A DNA stretch of 64,000 nt from contig NZ_JAUSZI010000002.1 in NCBI RefSeq assembly GCF_030817415.1, positions 7,626,001 to 7,690,000 of the forward strand. The letters are read 5' to 3'. Position 1 is the stretch's first letter. Each line of letters starts with the position of its first letter. The notes under the pieces are model-generated. The model was not told the origin of the DNA and searched no databases. It saw only the letters and a program-made list of their open reading frames with translations. Positions 17,977 through 26,265 of the stretch are shown here, in pieces. The position numbers and the translations under genes are program-made. The stretch is from Streptomyces umbrinus (GTDB taxonomy: Bacteria; Actinomycetota; Actinomycetes; Streptomycetales; Streptomycetaceae).

Positions 17977-19395
17977 TCAGGCCGATCCTGCCCCCTGCGG
18001 CGGGGCCGGGAACGGCACGACGGCCACTGTTACGTTGTCGTGGCCCCCGCCGTCCAGCGCGTGGCCCACCAGGACCTGGGCGCTGTGCAGCGGACGGTCC
18101 GCGGCGTCGGGCGGGATGACCTCGGCCATTTCCTCCGCGGCCTCCGCGTAGTTCCACAGTCCGTCGGTGCACACCACCACTACACCCGGCCGGTCCGGCT
18201 TGAAGGAAGCGGTGTGCGGCTCCAGTTCGTACGCGTCCGCCCCGAGCCAGCCCGTGATGGCGTGGGCGCGCTCGTCCGCGTACGCCTCGGCCTCGTTCAT
18301 CAGGCCCGCGGCGACCATCTGGGCGGCCCAGGAGTCGTCCTCGGTGAGCCGGGCCGGGGGCGACGACCGGTCCACGGGCACCCAGTAGGCGCGGCTGTCG
18401 CCGACCCAGCCGACGATCAGCAGGCTGGGGGTGACGACGGAGCCGACGATGGTGCAGGCGGGCGCGTTCACGTGCGGCTGGTGCTCGTGGGCCGGAGCGC
18501 TGCGGTCCGCCAGGGAGTTGACCGCCTCCGAGGCCGCGAGGATCGCGTCGTGCATCGCCTGCTGCGGGTGCGTGCCGCGCGGCAGGGCCGCCAGGAGGGA
18601 CTCGTTGGCCGCGCGGGAGGCGGCCAGGGAGGCCTCGTCGGGGCGCGTCGCCGAGGAGACGCCGTCGCAGACGATCGCGACGACCGCCGGCGAGCCGTCG
18701 GACAACGCGGTCGAGGACACCGTGAACGCGTCCTCGTTGCGGTGGTGGCGCAGACCCCGGTCGCTGACCGCGGCCACCGAGCCCAGCTCCTGCTCCATGT
18801 GGTCGCGCTCGCGCGGCTGCGCGTGCCCGCAGTTCTCGCAGTAGCCGTCCCGGTCGACCTGGCCCGCGCGGCAGGCCACACAGACCTTCAGACCCGCGGG
18901 GGGCGTCGGAAGGTCGGCCGTACGCGGATCGGCGGGCGGCGCCTCGGGAGGCAGCGGCGCGGCGAGCGGGTACTCGTCCGGTTCCGCGGACGCCTGAGCG
19001 GCGGGCCGGGCGCCGGGTTGGGCTGCGGGCTGCGGCGCATGCGCGGGGGAGGGCGGCGGCGGTGGTGAGGCGGGGGCCGACGGCGGCTGCGCGGGCCGGT
19101 CGAACCGAACCCCCGGGCTGTCGGAGCCCGCCGACTCGCGGCCGTCGATGTCCGTCGGCAGGACCACGGGCGCGGGTGTGTCCGAGGTGTCCGCCTCGGG
19201 GGCGACCGGCCAGTCCACGGAGGCCGCGGCCGAAGGGGGCCGCGGTGCGGCCCCGTTGACGGCGACCGTGGGGTTGTCGTCCGGCGGCGCGGGTACGGCG
19301 GTCAGGTCGTACCCGCACGCACCGCAGAAACGGTCCCCCGACTCCAGCGGCTCCTCGCAGCTGGGGCAGGCGGCCAGTTGAGGCATCTGCGACAT
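17977..19395 (-). CDS. PP2C-type protein phosphatase with two zinc ribbons
   Basis: A 472-residue serine/threonine phosphatase of the PPM/PP2C family, the likely counterpart of the kinase encoded 3 bases upstream. A zinc ribbon at 10-27 (CPSCEEPLESGDRFCGAC) and another at about 172-190 (CVACRAGQVDRDGYCENC) are separated by an Ala/Pro-rich linker. The catalytic domain follows (about 205-470): SDRGLRHHRNEDAF, CDGVSS, GWVGDSRAYW, TEDDSWAAQMV and GHDNVTVAVV, including the Asp residues that hold two Mn/Mg ions. ATG 19395 is preferred to a TTG one codon earlier. Confidence 0.92.
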   Translation of the reverse strand: MSQMPQLAACPSCEEPLESGDRFCGACGYDLTAVPAPPDDNPTVAVNGAAPRPPSAAASVDWPVAPEADTSDTPAPVVLPTDIDGRESAGSDSPGVRFDRPAQPPSAPASPPPPPSPAHAPQPAAQPGARPAAQASAEPDEYPLAAPLPPEAPPADPRTADLPTPPAGLKVCVACRAGQVDRDGYCENCGHAQPRERDHMEQELGSVAAVSDRGLRHHRNEDAFTVSSTALSDGSPAVVAIVCDGVSSATRPDEASLAASRAANESLLAALPRGTHPQQAMHDAILAASEAVNSLADRSAPAHEHQPHVNAPACTIVGSVVTPSLLIVGWVGDSRAYWVPVDRSSPPARLTEDDSWAAQMVAAGLMNEAEAYADERAHAITGWLGADAYELEPHTASFKPDRPGVVVVCTDGLWNYAEAAEEMAEVIPPDAADRPLHSAQVLVGHALDGGGHDNVTVAVVPFPAPPQGAGSA

Positions 19396-19398
19396 CAA

Positions 19399-22146
19399 TT
19401 ACACCCACGTCCGGGGGCGGTAGCGGTTGGCGCGCTCCACCAGATCGATCCTCTCCTCGCCACGCTGGGCGAGCCGGGCCAGTGTCCGGTACGAGCGCTC
19501 CAGACCGAAGCGCAGGCCCCGCTCGTCCAGGTCGCTGCCGAGCAGTACGGTCCGCGCCCCAGTGCTCGGCGGGGCGGAACCCTGGCTACCGGAGAGTACC
19601 CAGTCCAGGGCGCAACCAAGGACCTCTGTGGACAACTGCTCGCGGCGCACCGCGTCCAGACCGTACCCGTCCAGCGCCTCGACCTGGGCCGCGGCCGAGG
19701 TCAGGTCGTCCAGGAACGGGGCGTCGGGAACCCCCGCACCGGACAGCCCAGGACCGGGAACTCCCGTACCCGGCACGCCCGCGGCGGGCACCGCCGTACC
19801 GGACGTACCCAGAGCCGGTGGGCCCGGTGGGGGCGGCGCGGTCTCGGCGAGCCGCTGGCGCAGCCGGGCCCGGACGGCGGCGACCCGGGCCGCCGTGTAG
19901 TGGATCGACGCCTCCGGCACCGACTCCAGCGTCCGTACGGCGCCACGGCGGTCGCCCGCCGCGAGCTGGACGCGGGCCAGGCCGAACGCGGTGCTCACAT
20001 AGCTGGGGTCGGTGGTCCACACCAGGCGGTAGTACTCGGCGGCGTTGTCCAGCTGCCCGAGGACCTCCGCGCACACGCCGAGGGCCAGCTTGGGCGCGGG
20101 CTCGCCGGGGAACGCGTCGTAGATCGCGTCGAAGGACACCGCCGCGATCTCGTGGTCGCCGGTCGCGAGCGCCGCCACGCCCCGGTACCAGACCACCCGC
20201 CAGTCGTCGGGATGGTCCGCCTCCAGGGCTTCGAGCGTCCTGGTCGCCTGGTCGAGCTCGCCCATCTCCAGGCGCGCCCGCAGCTCGCGCAGCCGCAGCT
20301 CCAGGGAGCCGGTGGGCGCCGCCTGCAGCGCGGTGATCAGCTCGGCCGGTGCGGATGTCATCAGCCCGGCCAGGAAGCCCGCGTTCGGGTCACCCGGGTC
20401 CACCCGCGGCACCGGCAGCGCGAGGGCCGCGGCGGCGGTGTTCAGCGGCTTGATGAGGGAGGCCTGAGCGGCCGCGGAGGGCGGCGGGAGGAACGGCGTG
20501 CCGTTCGGCCCGGCGGTCCCGCTCGCCGCCGTCGCCCCGTTCGTGCCGTTCGTTCTGTTCGCCCCGGCCGTCAGCGCGGGCACGCCCTTCTTTCCCCGTA
20601 CGGGATCGACCCGCACGCCCAGCCGCGACACATCGCCGGCCAGCGAGCCGAACAACTCCGTGTCCGTGACCTTCAGTTCGGGTCCGAACAGGGTGGACAG
20701 CGAGGGCCGGGCGCGTCCCGTCTGCACGGAGACGACCTCGCGCAGCACACCCGTGAGCTGCTCGGCCATCTCCTGCGCGGAGGCGAACCGGCGGGCCGGG
20801 TCCGGGTCGGTGGCGCGCACGAGGAGCCGGTAGAAGGACTCGTACGTGCGGAAGACCTCGATGTTGTCGGGGTCGGGCAGGGAGTCCACGAAGACGTTCG
20901 TGTAGCCCTGGAAGTCGAAGGTCAGGACCGCCAGTGTGCGGGCGACCGTGTAGAGGTCCGAGGCGACCGACGGGCCGACGTCGGCGACCTCCGGCGCCTG
21001 GTAGCCGACCGTGCCGTAGATGGCCGACTCGTCGTCGTCCATCCTGCGCACCGCGCCCATGTCGATCAGCTTGAGCTGATCCTCGGTCTGTATCGCGTTG
21101 TCGACCTTGAAGTCGCAGTACAGGAGGTTGCGGCTGTGCAGATGGCCGAGGGCCTCAAGCGCCTCGATGCCGTACGCGCAGGCCTGCTCCACCGGCAGCG
21201 GATCGCGCTTGCCGGTCGCCGTGCGGCGGCCGTTGGCGATCTCCTTGAGGGACTTGCCGCCCACGTACTCCATGACGATGTACCCGTCCAGCGAACCCGT
21301 CCGCTGGTCGAGGTGCTCCACGAAGTTGTAGATCCGCACGATGTTGGAGTGCTCGATCTCGGCGAGGAAGCGGCGCTCGGAGATCGCGGCCTCCATCGCG
21401 TCCTGGTCGCCCGTGTCGAGGAGGCCCTTGAGGACCACCCAGCGGTCGGACACCGCACGGTCGACGGCGAGATAGACCCAGCCGAGCCCGCCGTGCGCGA
21501 GGCAGCCCACGACCTCGTACTGGCCGTGCACGATGTCACCGGTCTGCAGCTTCGGCACGAACGAGTACGGGTGGCCGCACTTGGTGCAGAAGCCCTCCGT
21601 GCGGCCGGGCCGCTCGCCGCGCGAACGCCCCACCGGCGCACCGCAGTCGGAGCGCGAGCAGAACCGCTTGCGCTCGGGGACCTCGGGGTTCTCCTGGATC
21701 ATCACGCGCGGGTCGGGCCGCGGCACGTCCGGGACCTGCACCAGGCCGACGCCGAGCCGGCCGCGCCCCGAGGACCCGGCGGTCGAGCCGGAACTGCGCA
21801 CCGACACCGAACGGCCAGTCGTCCGGCCCGACACCGAGCGCGAGAGACGGCCCGACACCGAGCGCCGCGACTGGGACGACCGCGACGAGGCGCGTGAGGA
21901 GGCGCGGGAGCTGGAGCGCGAACTGGCGCTGCCCGAACTCCGCGAACCGCTCCTGCCGCCCCCGGTGATCCCGGTCGGCGGGGAGCCCACCATGCCGGTC
22001 GACGAGACGACCGGGGCCAGACCGCAGGTGTCGCAGTACAGCTCGCCGCCGCCCACGTCCTCGTACGACCCCGAGCAGCCGGGCCGCTGACACGGTTGCT
22101 GTGAACTCTGCCCACTCGCTTCGGTGTTGACGTTCTGCTGACTCAC
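19399..22146 (-). CDS. pknG: PknG-like serine/threonine protein kinase with zinc ribbons and TPR domain
   Basis: A 915-residue soluble kinase with PknG architecture. Two zinc ribbons are seen, at 19-44 (CQRPGCSGSYEDVGGGELYC, then DTC) and 163-191 (CSRSDCG and CTKCGHPY), joined by a Ser/Arg-rich linker. The kinase domain runs from about 208 to 475: a Gly-loop in VVGCLAHGGLGWVYLAVD, Lys in WVVLKGLLD, catalytic loop YCDFKVDN (for HRDxKxxN) and metal site LIDMGAVRR. The C-terminal 400 residues are TPR-like helices (LGVCAEVLGQLDNAAEYYRL). GTG 22146 overlaps the preceding stop as GTGA. In mycobacteria PknG regulates 2-oxoglutarate metabolism via FHA proteins; here GlnH-like and GlnX-like genes precede it, as in that system. 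Confidence 0.93.
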   Translation of the reverse strand: MSQQNVNTEASGQSSQQPCQRPGCSGSYEDVGGGELYCDTCGLAPVVSSTGMVGSPPTGITGGGRSGSRSSGSASSRSSSRASSRASSRSSQSRRSVSGRLSRSVSGRTTGRSVSVRSSGSTAGSSGRGRLGVGLVQVPDVPRPDPRVMIQENPEVPERKRFCSRSDCGAPVGRSRGERPGRTEGFCTKCGHPYSFVPKLQTGDIVHGQYEVVGCLAHGGLGWVYLAVDRAVSDRWVVLKGLLDTGDQDAMEAAISERRFLAEIEHSNIVRIYNFVEHLDQRTGSLDGYIVMEYVGGKSLKEIANGRRTATGKRDPLPVEQACAYGIEALEALGHLHSRNLLYCDFKVDNAIQTEDQLKLIDMGAVRRMDDDESAIYGTVGYQAPEVADVGPSVASDLYTVARTLAVLTFDFQGYTNVFVDSLPDPDNIEVFRTYESFYRLLVRATDPDPARRFASAQEMAEQLTGVLREVVSVQTGRARPSLSTLFGPELKVTDTELFGSLAGDVSRLGVRVDPVRGKKGVPALTAGANRTNGTNGATAASGTAGPNGTPFLPPPSAAAQASLIKPLNTAAAALALPVPRVDPGDPNAGFLAGLMTSAPAELITALQAAPTGSLELRLRELRARLEMGELDQATRTLEALEADHPDDWRVVWYRGVAALATGDHEIAAVSFDAIYDAFPGEPAPKLALGVCAEVLGQLDNAAEYYRLVWTTDPSYVSTAFGLARVQLAAGDRRGAVRTLESVPEASIHYTAARVAAVRARLRQRLAETAPPPPGPPALGTSGTAVPAAGVPGTGVPGPGLSGAGVPDAPFLDDLTSAAAQVEALDGYGLDAVRREQLSTEVLGCALDWVLSGSQGSAPPSTGARTVLLGSDLDERGLRFGLERSYRTLARLAQRGEERIDLVERANRYRPRTWV

Positions 22147-23465
22147 GATTCCCCCCTCCGGTCCTGTGGTCCGCCGTGCCCGGGGACCCTGGGCACCAGC
22201 ACTTCGGCGGCCGCGTGCTGGTAGCGCAGCACCGCCTGTTCCGCCACACGCAGGTCGCAGGGCGCGCTCCACAGCATGCGGCGCGCCGCGTCGTACCGCT
22301 CCACCAGCAGCGGGTCCTCGGCGAAGCCGTGCCGGGCGACCTTCGCCTTGTACGCGTCGAGACGGCCGCGCAGCTCCGCGCGGACCGCGAGCGGCGCGGT
22401 GACCGCGGTCAACGACTCGCGGGCGCGCAGCAGTTCGTCGTCGGCCTTCGCCTCCAGGGACTCCAGGAGCGGCGAGAGGCGGTGCCACTGGGCGTGCCTG
22501 CGGTACTCGGCCGCCGTCGCCAGCTGTTCCTGCAGCGCGGTCGGCGGGCCGCTCACCGCGGGCACCTCGGACGCGGCGATCTTCGCGAGGACCTCGCCGC
22601 GGGCACTTCGCGCCTCGGCGAGCGTGCGGTCCGCGCGGCTCAGCACGTCCCGCAGCCGCACCAGCCGCGCCTCCGCGTCCTGCCGCACGGTGAGCACCGC
22701 GTCGATCTCGCGGCGCACCTCTTCCAGGGCGCGCGCCTCGCGGTCGTAGCGCGTGGTGTCGGGGCGCCCGCCGCCAGGCGCCGAACTGCCCTGCGCGGGC
22801 AGCCAGAAGTCCAGCGGATCGGACACCACCCGCTCGCGCAGCGTGGTCAGGGTGCGCGTGATCCGCTCCAGGTCGTCGCCCGACGGGTGTTCACCGGGCC
22901 GTACGCCCACGGAGTGCGCGAGCTGACGGGTGCGCTGCAACTCCGCGGCCAGTAAATCGATCCGGGCGGGCAGCGCCGACCACACGGCGTCGGCCGTCAC
23001 GACCATGTCCAGCGAGGTCGCGTACAACTCGTTCATGCGCTCCACGAGTTCGGCGAGCGAGAAGCGCTCGCTGAGCTTGCCCGTGCCCGCCATCGTGGGC
23101 GCGGCGGCCGTCGCGGACGCGCTGCCGGCGACCGTGACGCTCTGGCCGCGCAGCAACTCGGTGAGCTCCACGAGGTCGTCGCGGTTCGACCAGCGTCTGC
23201 GCGAGCGGATCTCACGCGCGGAACGCAGCGCGTCGGCGTACGCGTCGAAGTACGCCCACAGCAGGGAGATCGACGCCTCGGCGGCCCCCCAGCGCTCCTT
23301 GGTCGTACCAGTGAGCTCGGCGCCTTCGAGGAGTCTGCGGCCCGCGTGGTCCTGCAGGGCGAGGAGTGAGGTCTCGATGGCCTCGTGCTCCGCGCCGAGC
23401 CGCGCCAGCGCACGGTCCACCTCGTCCCGGTCCATCACCGGCCCGGAGGGTCCCGTGTCGCCCAT
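22143..23465 (-). CDS. Coiled-coil hypothetical protein of the PknG operon
   Basis: A 440-residue, helix-rich cytoplasmic protein with no recognised enzyme motif. Long Arg/Glu/Ala heptad-like stretches are seen, for example REARALEEVRREIDAVLTVR, RLVRLRDVLSRADRTLAEAR and the C-terminal RAELRGRLDAYKAKVARHGF. It has no signal peptide or membrane segment. ATG 23465 follows GAGGGGTGATCG. It sits between the glutamate-binding protein and the kinase, so it probably connects sensor to kinase or forms part of the complex, which is inference from position only. I know of no equivalent in the three-gene mycobacterial glnX-glnH-pknG set. Confidence 0.8.
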   Translation of the reverse strand: MGDTGPSGPVMDRDEVDRALARLGAEHEAIETSLLALQDHAGRRLLEGAELTGTTKERWGAAEASISLLWAYFDAYADALRSAREIRSRRRWSNRDDLVELTELLRGQSVTVAGSASATAAAPTMAGTGKLSERFSLAELVERMNELYATSLDMVVTADAVWSALPARIDLLAAELQRTRQLAHSVGVRPGEHPSGDDLERITRTLTTLRERVVSDPLDFWLPAQGSSAPGGGRPDTTRYDREARALEEVRREIDAVLTVRQDAEARLVRLRDVLSRADRTLAEARSARGEVLAKIAASEVPAVSGPPTALQEQLATAAEYRRHAQWHRLSPLLESLEAKADDELLRARESLTAVTAPLAVRAELRGRLDAYKAKVARHGFAEDPLLVERYDAARRMLWSAPCDLRVAEQAVLRYQHAAAEVLVPRVPGHGGPQDRRGES

Positions 23466-23558
23466 CGATCACCCCTCGCTTCGTGAAGAACTGCGTGAAG
23501 AACTTTTGTGAAGTACCGCGTGAAGAACTGTTCGTGAGGAACTACTGGAACATTCCGG

Positions 23559-24566
23559 CTACTTGTACTGGACCGCGGGCGGCCCGCTGCTCTTGCCGAG
23601 CGTCCCGGCGAGCCAGGTGTCGTACGACTTCTGCCAGTCGGCCTTGCGGTAGTCCACCAGGATCTGGTTGACCCGGCGGATCAGATCGGTTGCGTCCTTC
23701 TTCATCGCCACGCCGTAGTACTCGTCCGTGAACGGCTTGCCCTTGAGCTCGACCGTCGGGTCCTGCGCGGCCTGGCTCGCGGCGAGCGCGCCGTCGGTCA
23801 CCACGGCGTCGACCTCACCGAGCTGCAGCCGCACCAGGCAGTCGAGTTGGTTCGGCACGACGGTGTCGATGTTGGCGGACTTGGGGATGACGCTTCCCAG
23901 GTCCGCTTTCAGTTTGTCGAGGGCGATCGAACCCGACGCCGAGCAGATCCGCTTGTCCGCGAGCGTGTCGTCGTATCCCTTGATGTCCGACTTCTTCGGG
24001 GCGAGCACCTGCTGGCCGGTCTCGAAGTAGGGGGAGGAGAACGCCACGAGCTTCAGCCGGTCGCAGTTGATCGTCATGGTGCGCACCACCATGTCGACAT
24101 CGCCGCGCTGGATCGCCGGGATGCGCTCGTTGGTCGGGATGGCGCGGAAGACGACCTTCTTCGGGTCGCCGAGAATGTCTTGGGCGATCGCGTGCACGAG
24201 ATCGATGTCGAAGCCTTCCAACTCGGCTTTCTTCGTCTCGCTGTTCGGGTCGCGGTAGCCCCAGCGGTAGCTGTTCTGGTCGACGCCGACCGTCAGAGAG
24301 CCCTTCTCCTTGATCTTCTGGATGGTCGTACCGTCCTGGGGGCCGGAGCCCGGGGCCAGGCTCTGGTTCTGGGGGGCCGGGCACTTCTCGGCCTTGGCCT
24401 GCGAGCCCTGGGCCACCCCCTGGCCGTCGGCATCCGTGCCGCCGTCCTCGCGGCTCTGGGTCACCGGCAGCAGCAGCGCGAACACCGCCGCCAGGGCGCA
24501 GACGACCGCCATCGCAGCCACCCCGCCCCAGCCCCTCAGACTGGTCCGCAAACGCCGTGCGTTCAT
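23559..24566 (-). CDS. glnH: GlnH-like glutamate-binding protein
   Basis: A 335-residue extracytoplasmic amino-acid-binding protein (SBP_bac_3). Residues 10-35 are a hydrophobic signal or anchor (GWGGVAAMAVVCALAAVFAL) without a lipobox Cys, so it may stay membrane-tethered. The binding domain (about 75-325) contains GSLTVGVDQNSYRWGYRDP, ELEGFDIDLVHAIAQDI and YFETGQQVLAP, typical of glutamate/glutamine receptors. No ABC permease or ATPase lies nearby, supporting a sensing rather than import role as for mycobacterial GlnH. ATG 24566 is 7 bases after AGGGGG; an ATG two codons earlier (24572) is possible. Confidence 0.9.
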   Translation of the reverse strand: MNARRLRTSLRGWGGVAAMAVVCALAAVFALLLPVTQSREDGGTDADGQGVAQGSQAKAEKCPAPQNQSLAPGSGPQDGTTIQKIKEKGSLTVGVDQNSYRWGYRDPNSETKKAELEGFDIDLVHAIAQDILGDPKKVVFRAIPTNERIPAIQRGDVDMVVRTMTINCDRLKLVAFSSPYFETGQQVLAPKKSDIKGYDDTLADKRICSASGSIALDKLKADLGSVIPKSANIDTVVPNQLDCLVRLQLGEVDAVVTDGALAASQAAQDPTVELKGKPFTDEYYGVAMKKDATDLIRRVNQILVDYRKADWQKSYDTWLAGTLGKSSGPPAVQYK

Positions 24567-24580
24567 CGTCATGCCCCCTC

Positions 24581-26038
24581 TCACCGGTACTCCGAAAGCC
24601 TGCGCCCGATGCCGAGCACCGCGCCGGCCGCGGCCAGCACCGCGAGGACCGCGGCGCCCACCACAAGGCCGTTCATCGCGCCCCGGCCGTCTCCGGCGGC
24701 CTGCTTGAACTCGGTCTCCTCGTGGTCGATCGCCGCCTTCAGGGCCGCGTCGACGTTCCTGAAGCACTCGCCCGTCGGCTTCTTGTCGTCGGAGCCGATC
24801 ACCCGGTCCAGCGCGCCCTGGTAGTTGCCCAGGTTGTCCGCCACGCGGGCTTCCTCGTGCCGGTCCTTCCAGACCTTCATGTTGGCCGTCGCGTCCTGGA
24901 CCGGCTTCTCGCCCGCGCTGTTGTCGGCGAGGCCCTCGGCGGCGGCCAGTTTCGTGGTGAGGGCCTTCATCTGCTGCTCGTAGTCGTAGTCGTACACGTC
25001 CACGATGTCCGGTTTCTGGGGCGTGCCCACGTCCCTGGTCTCCGCGCCGCGGGCGACCAGTGTGAGGTTCTCGTTGCCCCGGGCCTTGAGCGAGGCGATC
25101 CGGGCGTCGTTGAGCGTGTTCAGCGAGCGGACCGCGTTGTCGTACGAGTCGTTCAGGCCGGCGCGGGCGACGCTGTGACCGACGACCAGCCACAGCAGGA
25201 CGACCGTGGAGGCGGCCGTGGCGGCGACCAGGCCGTGGTTCAGCACACGGTTCGTACGGCGGTAGTTGCGGTGCTGGGCCCAGGCGAGGCCGCCGATGGC
25301 GAGGACGCCGGCGCCGATCGCGATCCACGGGTAGGGCGTCGCGTCGTCGTAGTCGGCGCGCAGGCGCTGGTTCTCCACCGTGTAGAGACGCTCGGCGTCA
25401 TCGAGCATCACCTGCATCTTCGAGTTCGCGTACCGGAGGTAGGCGCCGCCGAGGGGGAAGCCCTGGCGGTTGTTGGCCCGGGCGCGCTCCACCAGGCCCT
25501 TGTACTCGGGCAGCATCCTGTTCAGCTTGGTGATGGTCTTCTCGGAGGCGGAGCCGGGTTCCGAGTTGGCCGCCGCGGTGACCAGCTTCTCCGCCGCGTT
25601 GTCGATGTCCCGCTCATAGAGGTCGCGGGACGCCTTCGTCTCCTGGCCGCCCGCGAGGAAGCCGCTGGACGCGACCGTGTTGGCGTCGGCGAGGGAGCGG
25701 TAGATCTCCGCAGCGTCGGCGCTCAGCGGCTGGCTGCTGTGCAGCACGTCGTCCGCGGCGGCCGAACGATCCGTCATCTGCCAGGCGGTGACCGCCCCGA
25801 ACGCGACGACGAGGAGGGCGAGCACCGCGCCGATGATGCGCAGCCGCCCGGGCTCGGTGGTCGCCGCGGCACGCAGCTGGTCCACGCCCTCCGCCCACGC
25901 CGTACGGCGGGGAAGCCCGGTGTCGGGCACGGCGGAGCGGACCTGCGGCCCGGGCGGCGGTGCCTGTGGCGGCACCGCGGGCATCGTGGGCGCGGGCGCC
26001 CCCGGTGGCGCCGCACCGCCCTTCTGCTGATATGTCAC
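24581..26038 (-). CDS. glnX: GlnX-like membrane sensor protein
   Basis: A 485-residue membrane protein, first gene of the signalling operon. A proline-rich cytoplasmic N-terminus is followed by four hydrophobic segments: about 68-90 (IIGAVLALLVVAFGAVTAW), 238-256 (IAIGAGVLAIGGLAWA), 270-290 (VAATAASTVVLLWLVVGHSV) and 458-476 (VVGAAVLAVLAAAGAVLGI). Between them lie two helical outside domains resembling four-helix-bundle sensor domains. This matches the layout expected for GlnX, the partner that relays GlnH occupancy to PknG in mycobacteria. The start is GTG 26038. The name rests on gene order and topology, not on a recognised sequence match. Confidence 0.75.
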   Translation of the reverse strand: MTYQQKGGAAPPGAPAPTMPAVPPQAPPPGPQVRSAVPDTGLPRRTAWAEGVDQLRAAATTEPGRLRIIGAVLALLVVAFGAVTAWQMTDRSAAADDVLHSSQPLSADAAEIYRSLADANTVASSGFLAGGQETKASRDLYERDIDNAAEKLVTAAANSEPGSASEKTITKLNRMLPEYKGLVERARANNRQGFPLGGAYLRYANSKMQVMLDDAERLYTVENQRLRADYDDATPYPWIAIGAGVLAIGGLAWAQHRNYRRTNRVLNHGLVAATAASTVVLLWLVVGHSVARAGLNDSYDNAVRSLNTLNDARIASLKARGNENLTLVARGAETRDVGTPQKPDIVDVYDYDYEQQMKALTTKLAAAEGLADNSAGEKPVQDATANMKVWKDRHEEARVADNLGNYQGALDRVIGSDDKKPTGECFRNVDAALKAAIDHEETEFKQAAGDGRGAMNGLVVGAAVLAVLAAAGAVLGIGRRLSEYR

Positions 26039-26145
26039 TCGACCTCCCCCATGGTCATAGGCCGGTCACCTCCGCCCGGGCGCCAGGAAGCGCGGGCAGA
26101 GGTACACGGCCGCAAGTATCGCCGCCGGGACTGACATCCGCACAG

Positions 26146-26203
26146 GCCTTGCCGCGATCTTGTTCCGATTGCAGCAAGGCCTTGTCCGGATCGCAGCACG
26201 GCG
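26146..26203. promoter_or_regulatory. Dyad and direct repeats upstream of the GlnX/PknG operon
   Basis: GGCCTTGC (26146-26153) and GCAAGGCC (26175-26182) are inverted repeats. Within and beyond them TTCCGATTGCAGCAAGG is imperfectly repeated as TCCGGATCGCAGCACGG. It lies in the 227-base gap between the csnK stop and the sensor gene start. It could be a terminator for the csn operon, an operator for the signalling operon, or both; there is no T-run. Confidence 0.4.
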
Positions 26204-26265
26204 AAGATCCCGTACCACCCCTGCCCATGAATACGCCAACCCGAACTGTTCGGTTCCCGGCGCGC

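Noticed and set aside
24572..24581. Glutamate importer rather than sensor
   Set aside because: No permease or ATPase gene is adjacent and the gene order matches the GlnX-GlnH-PknG sensing system.
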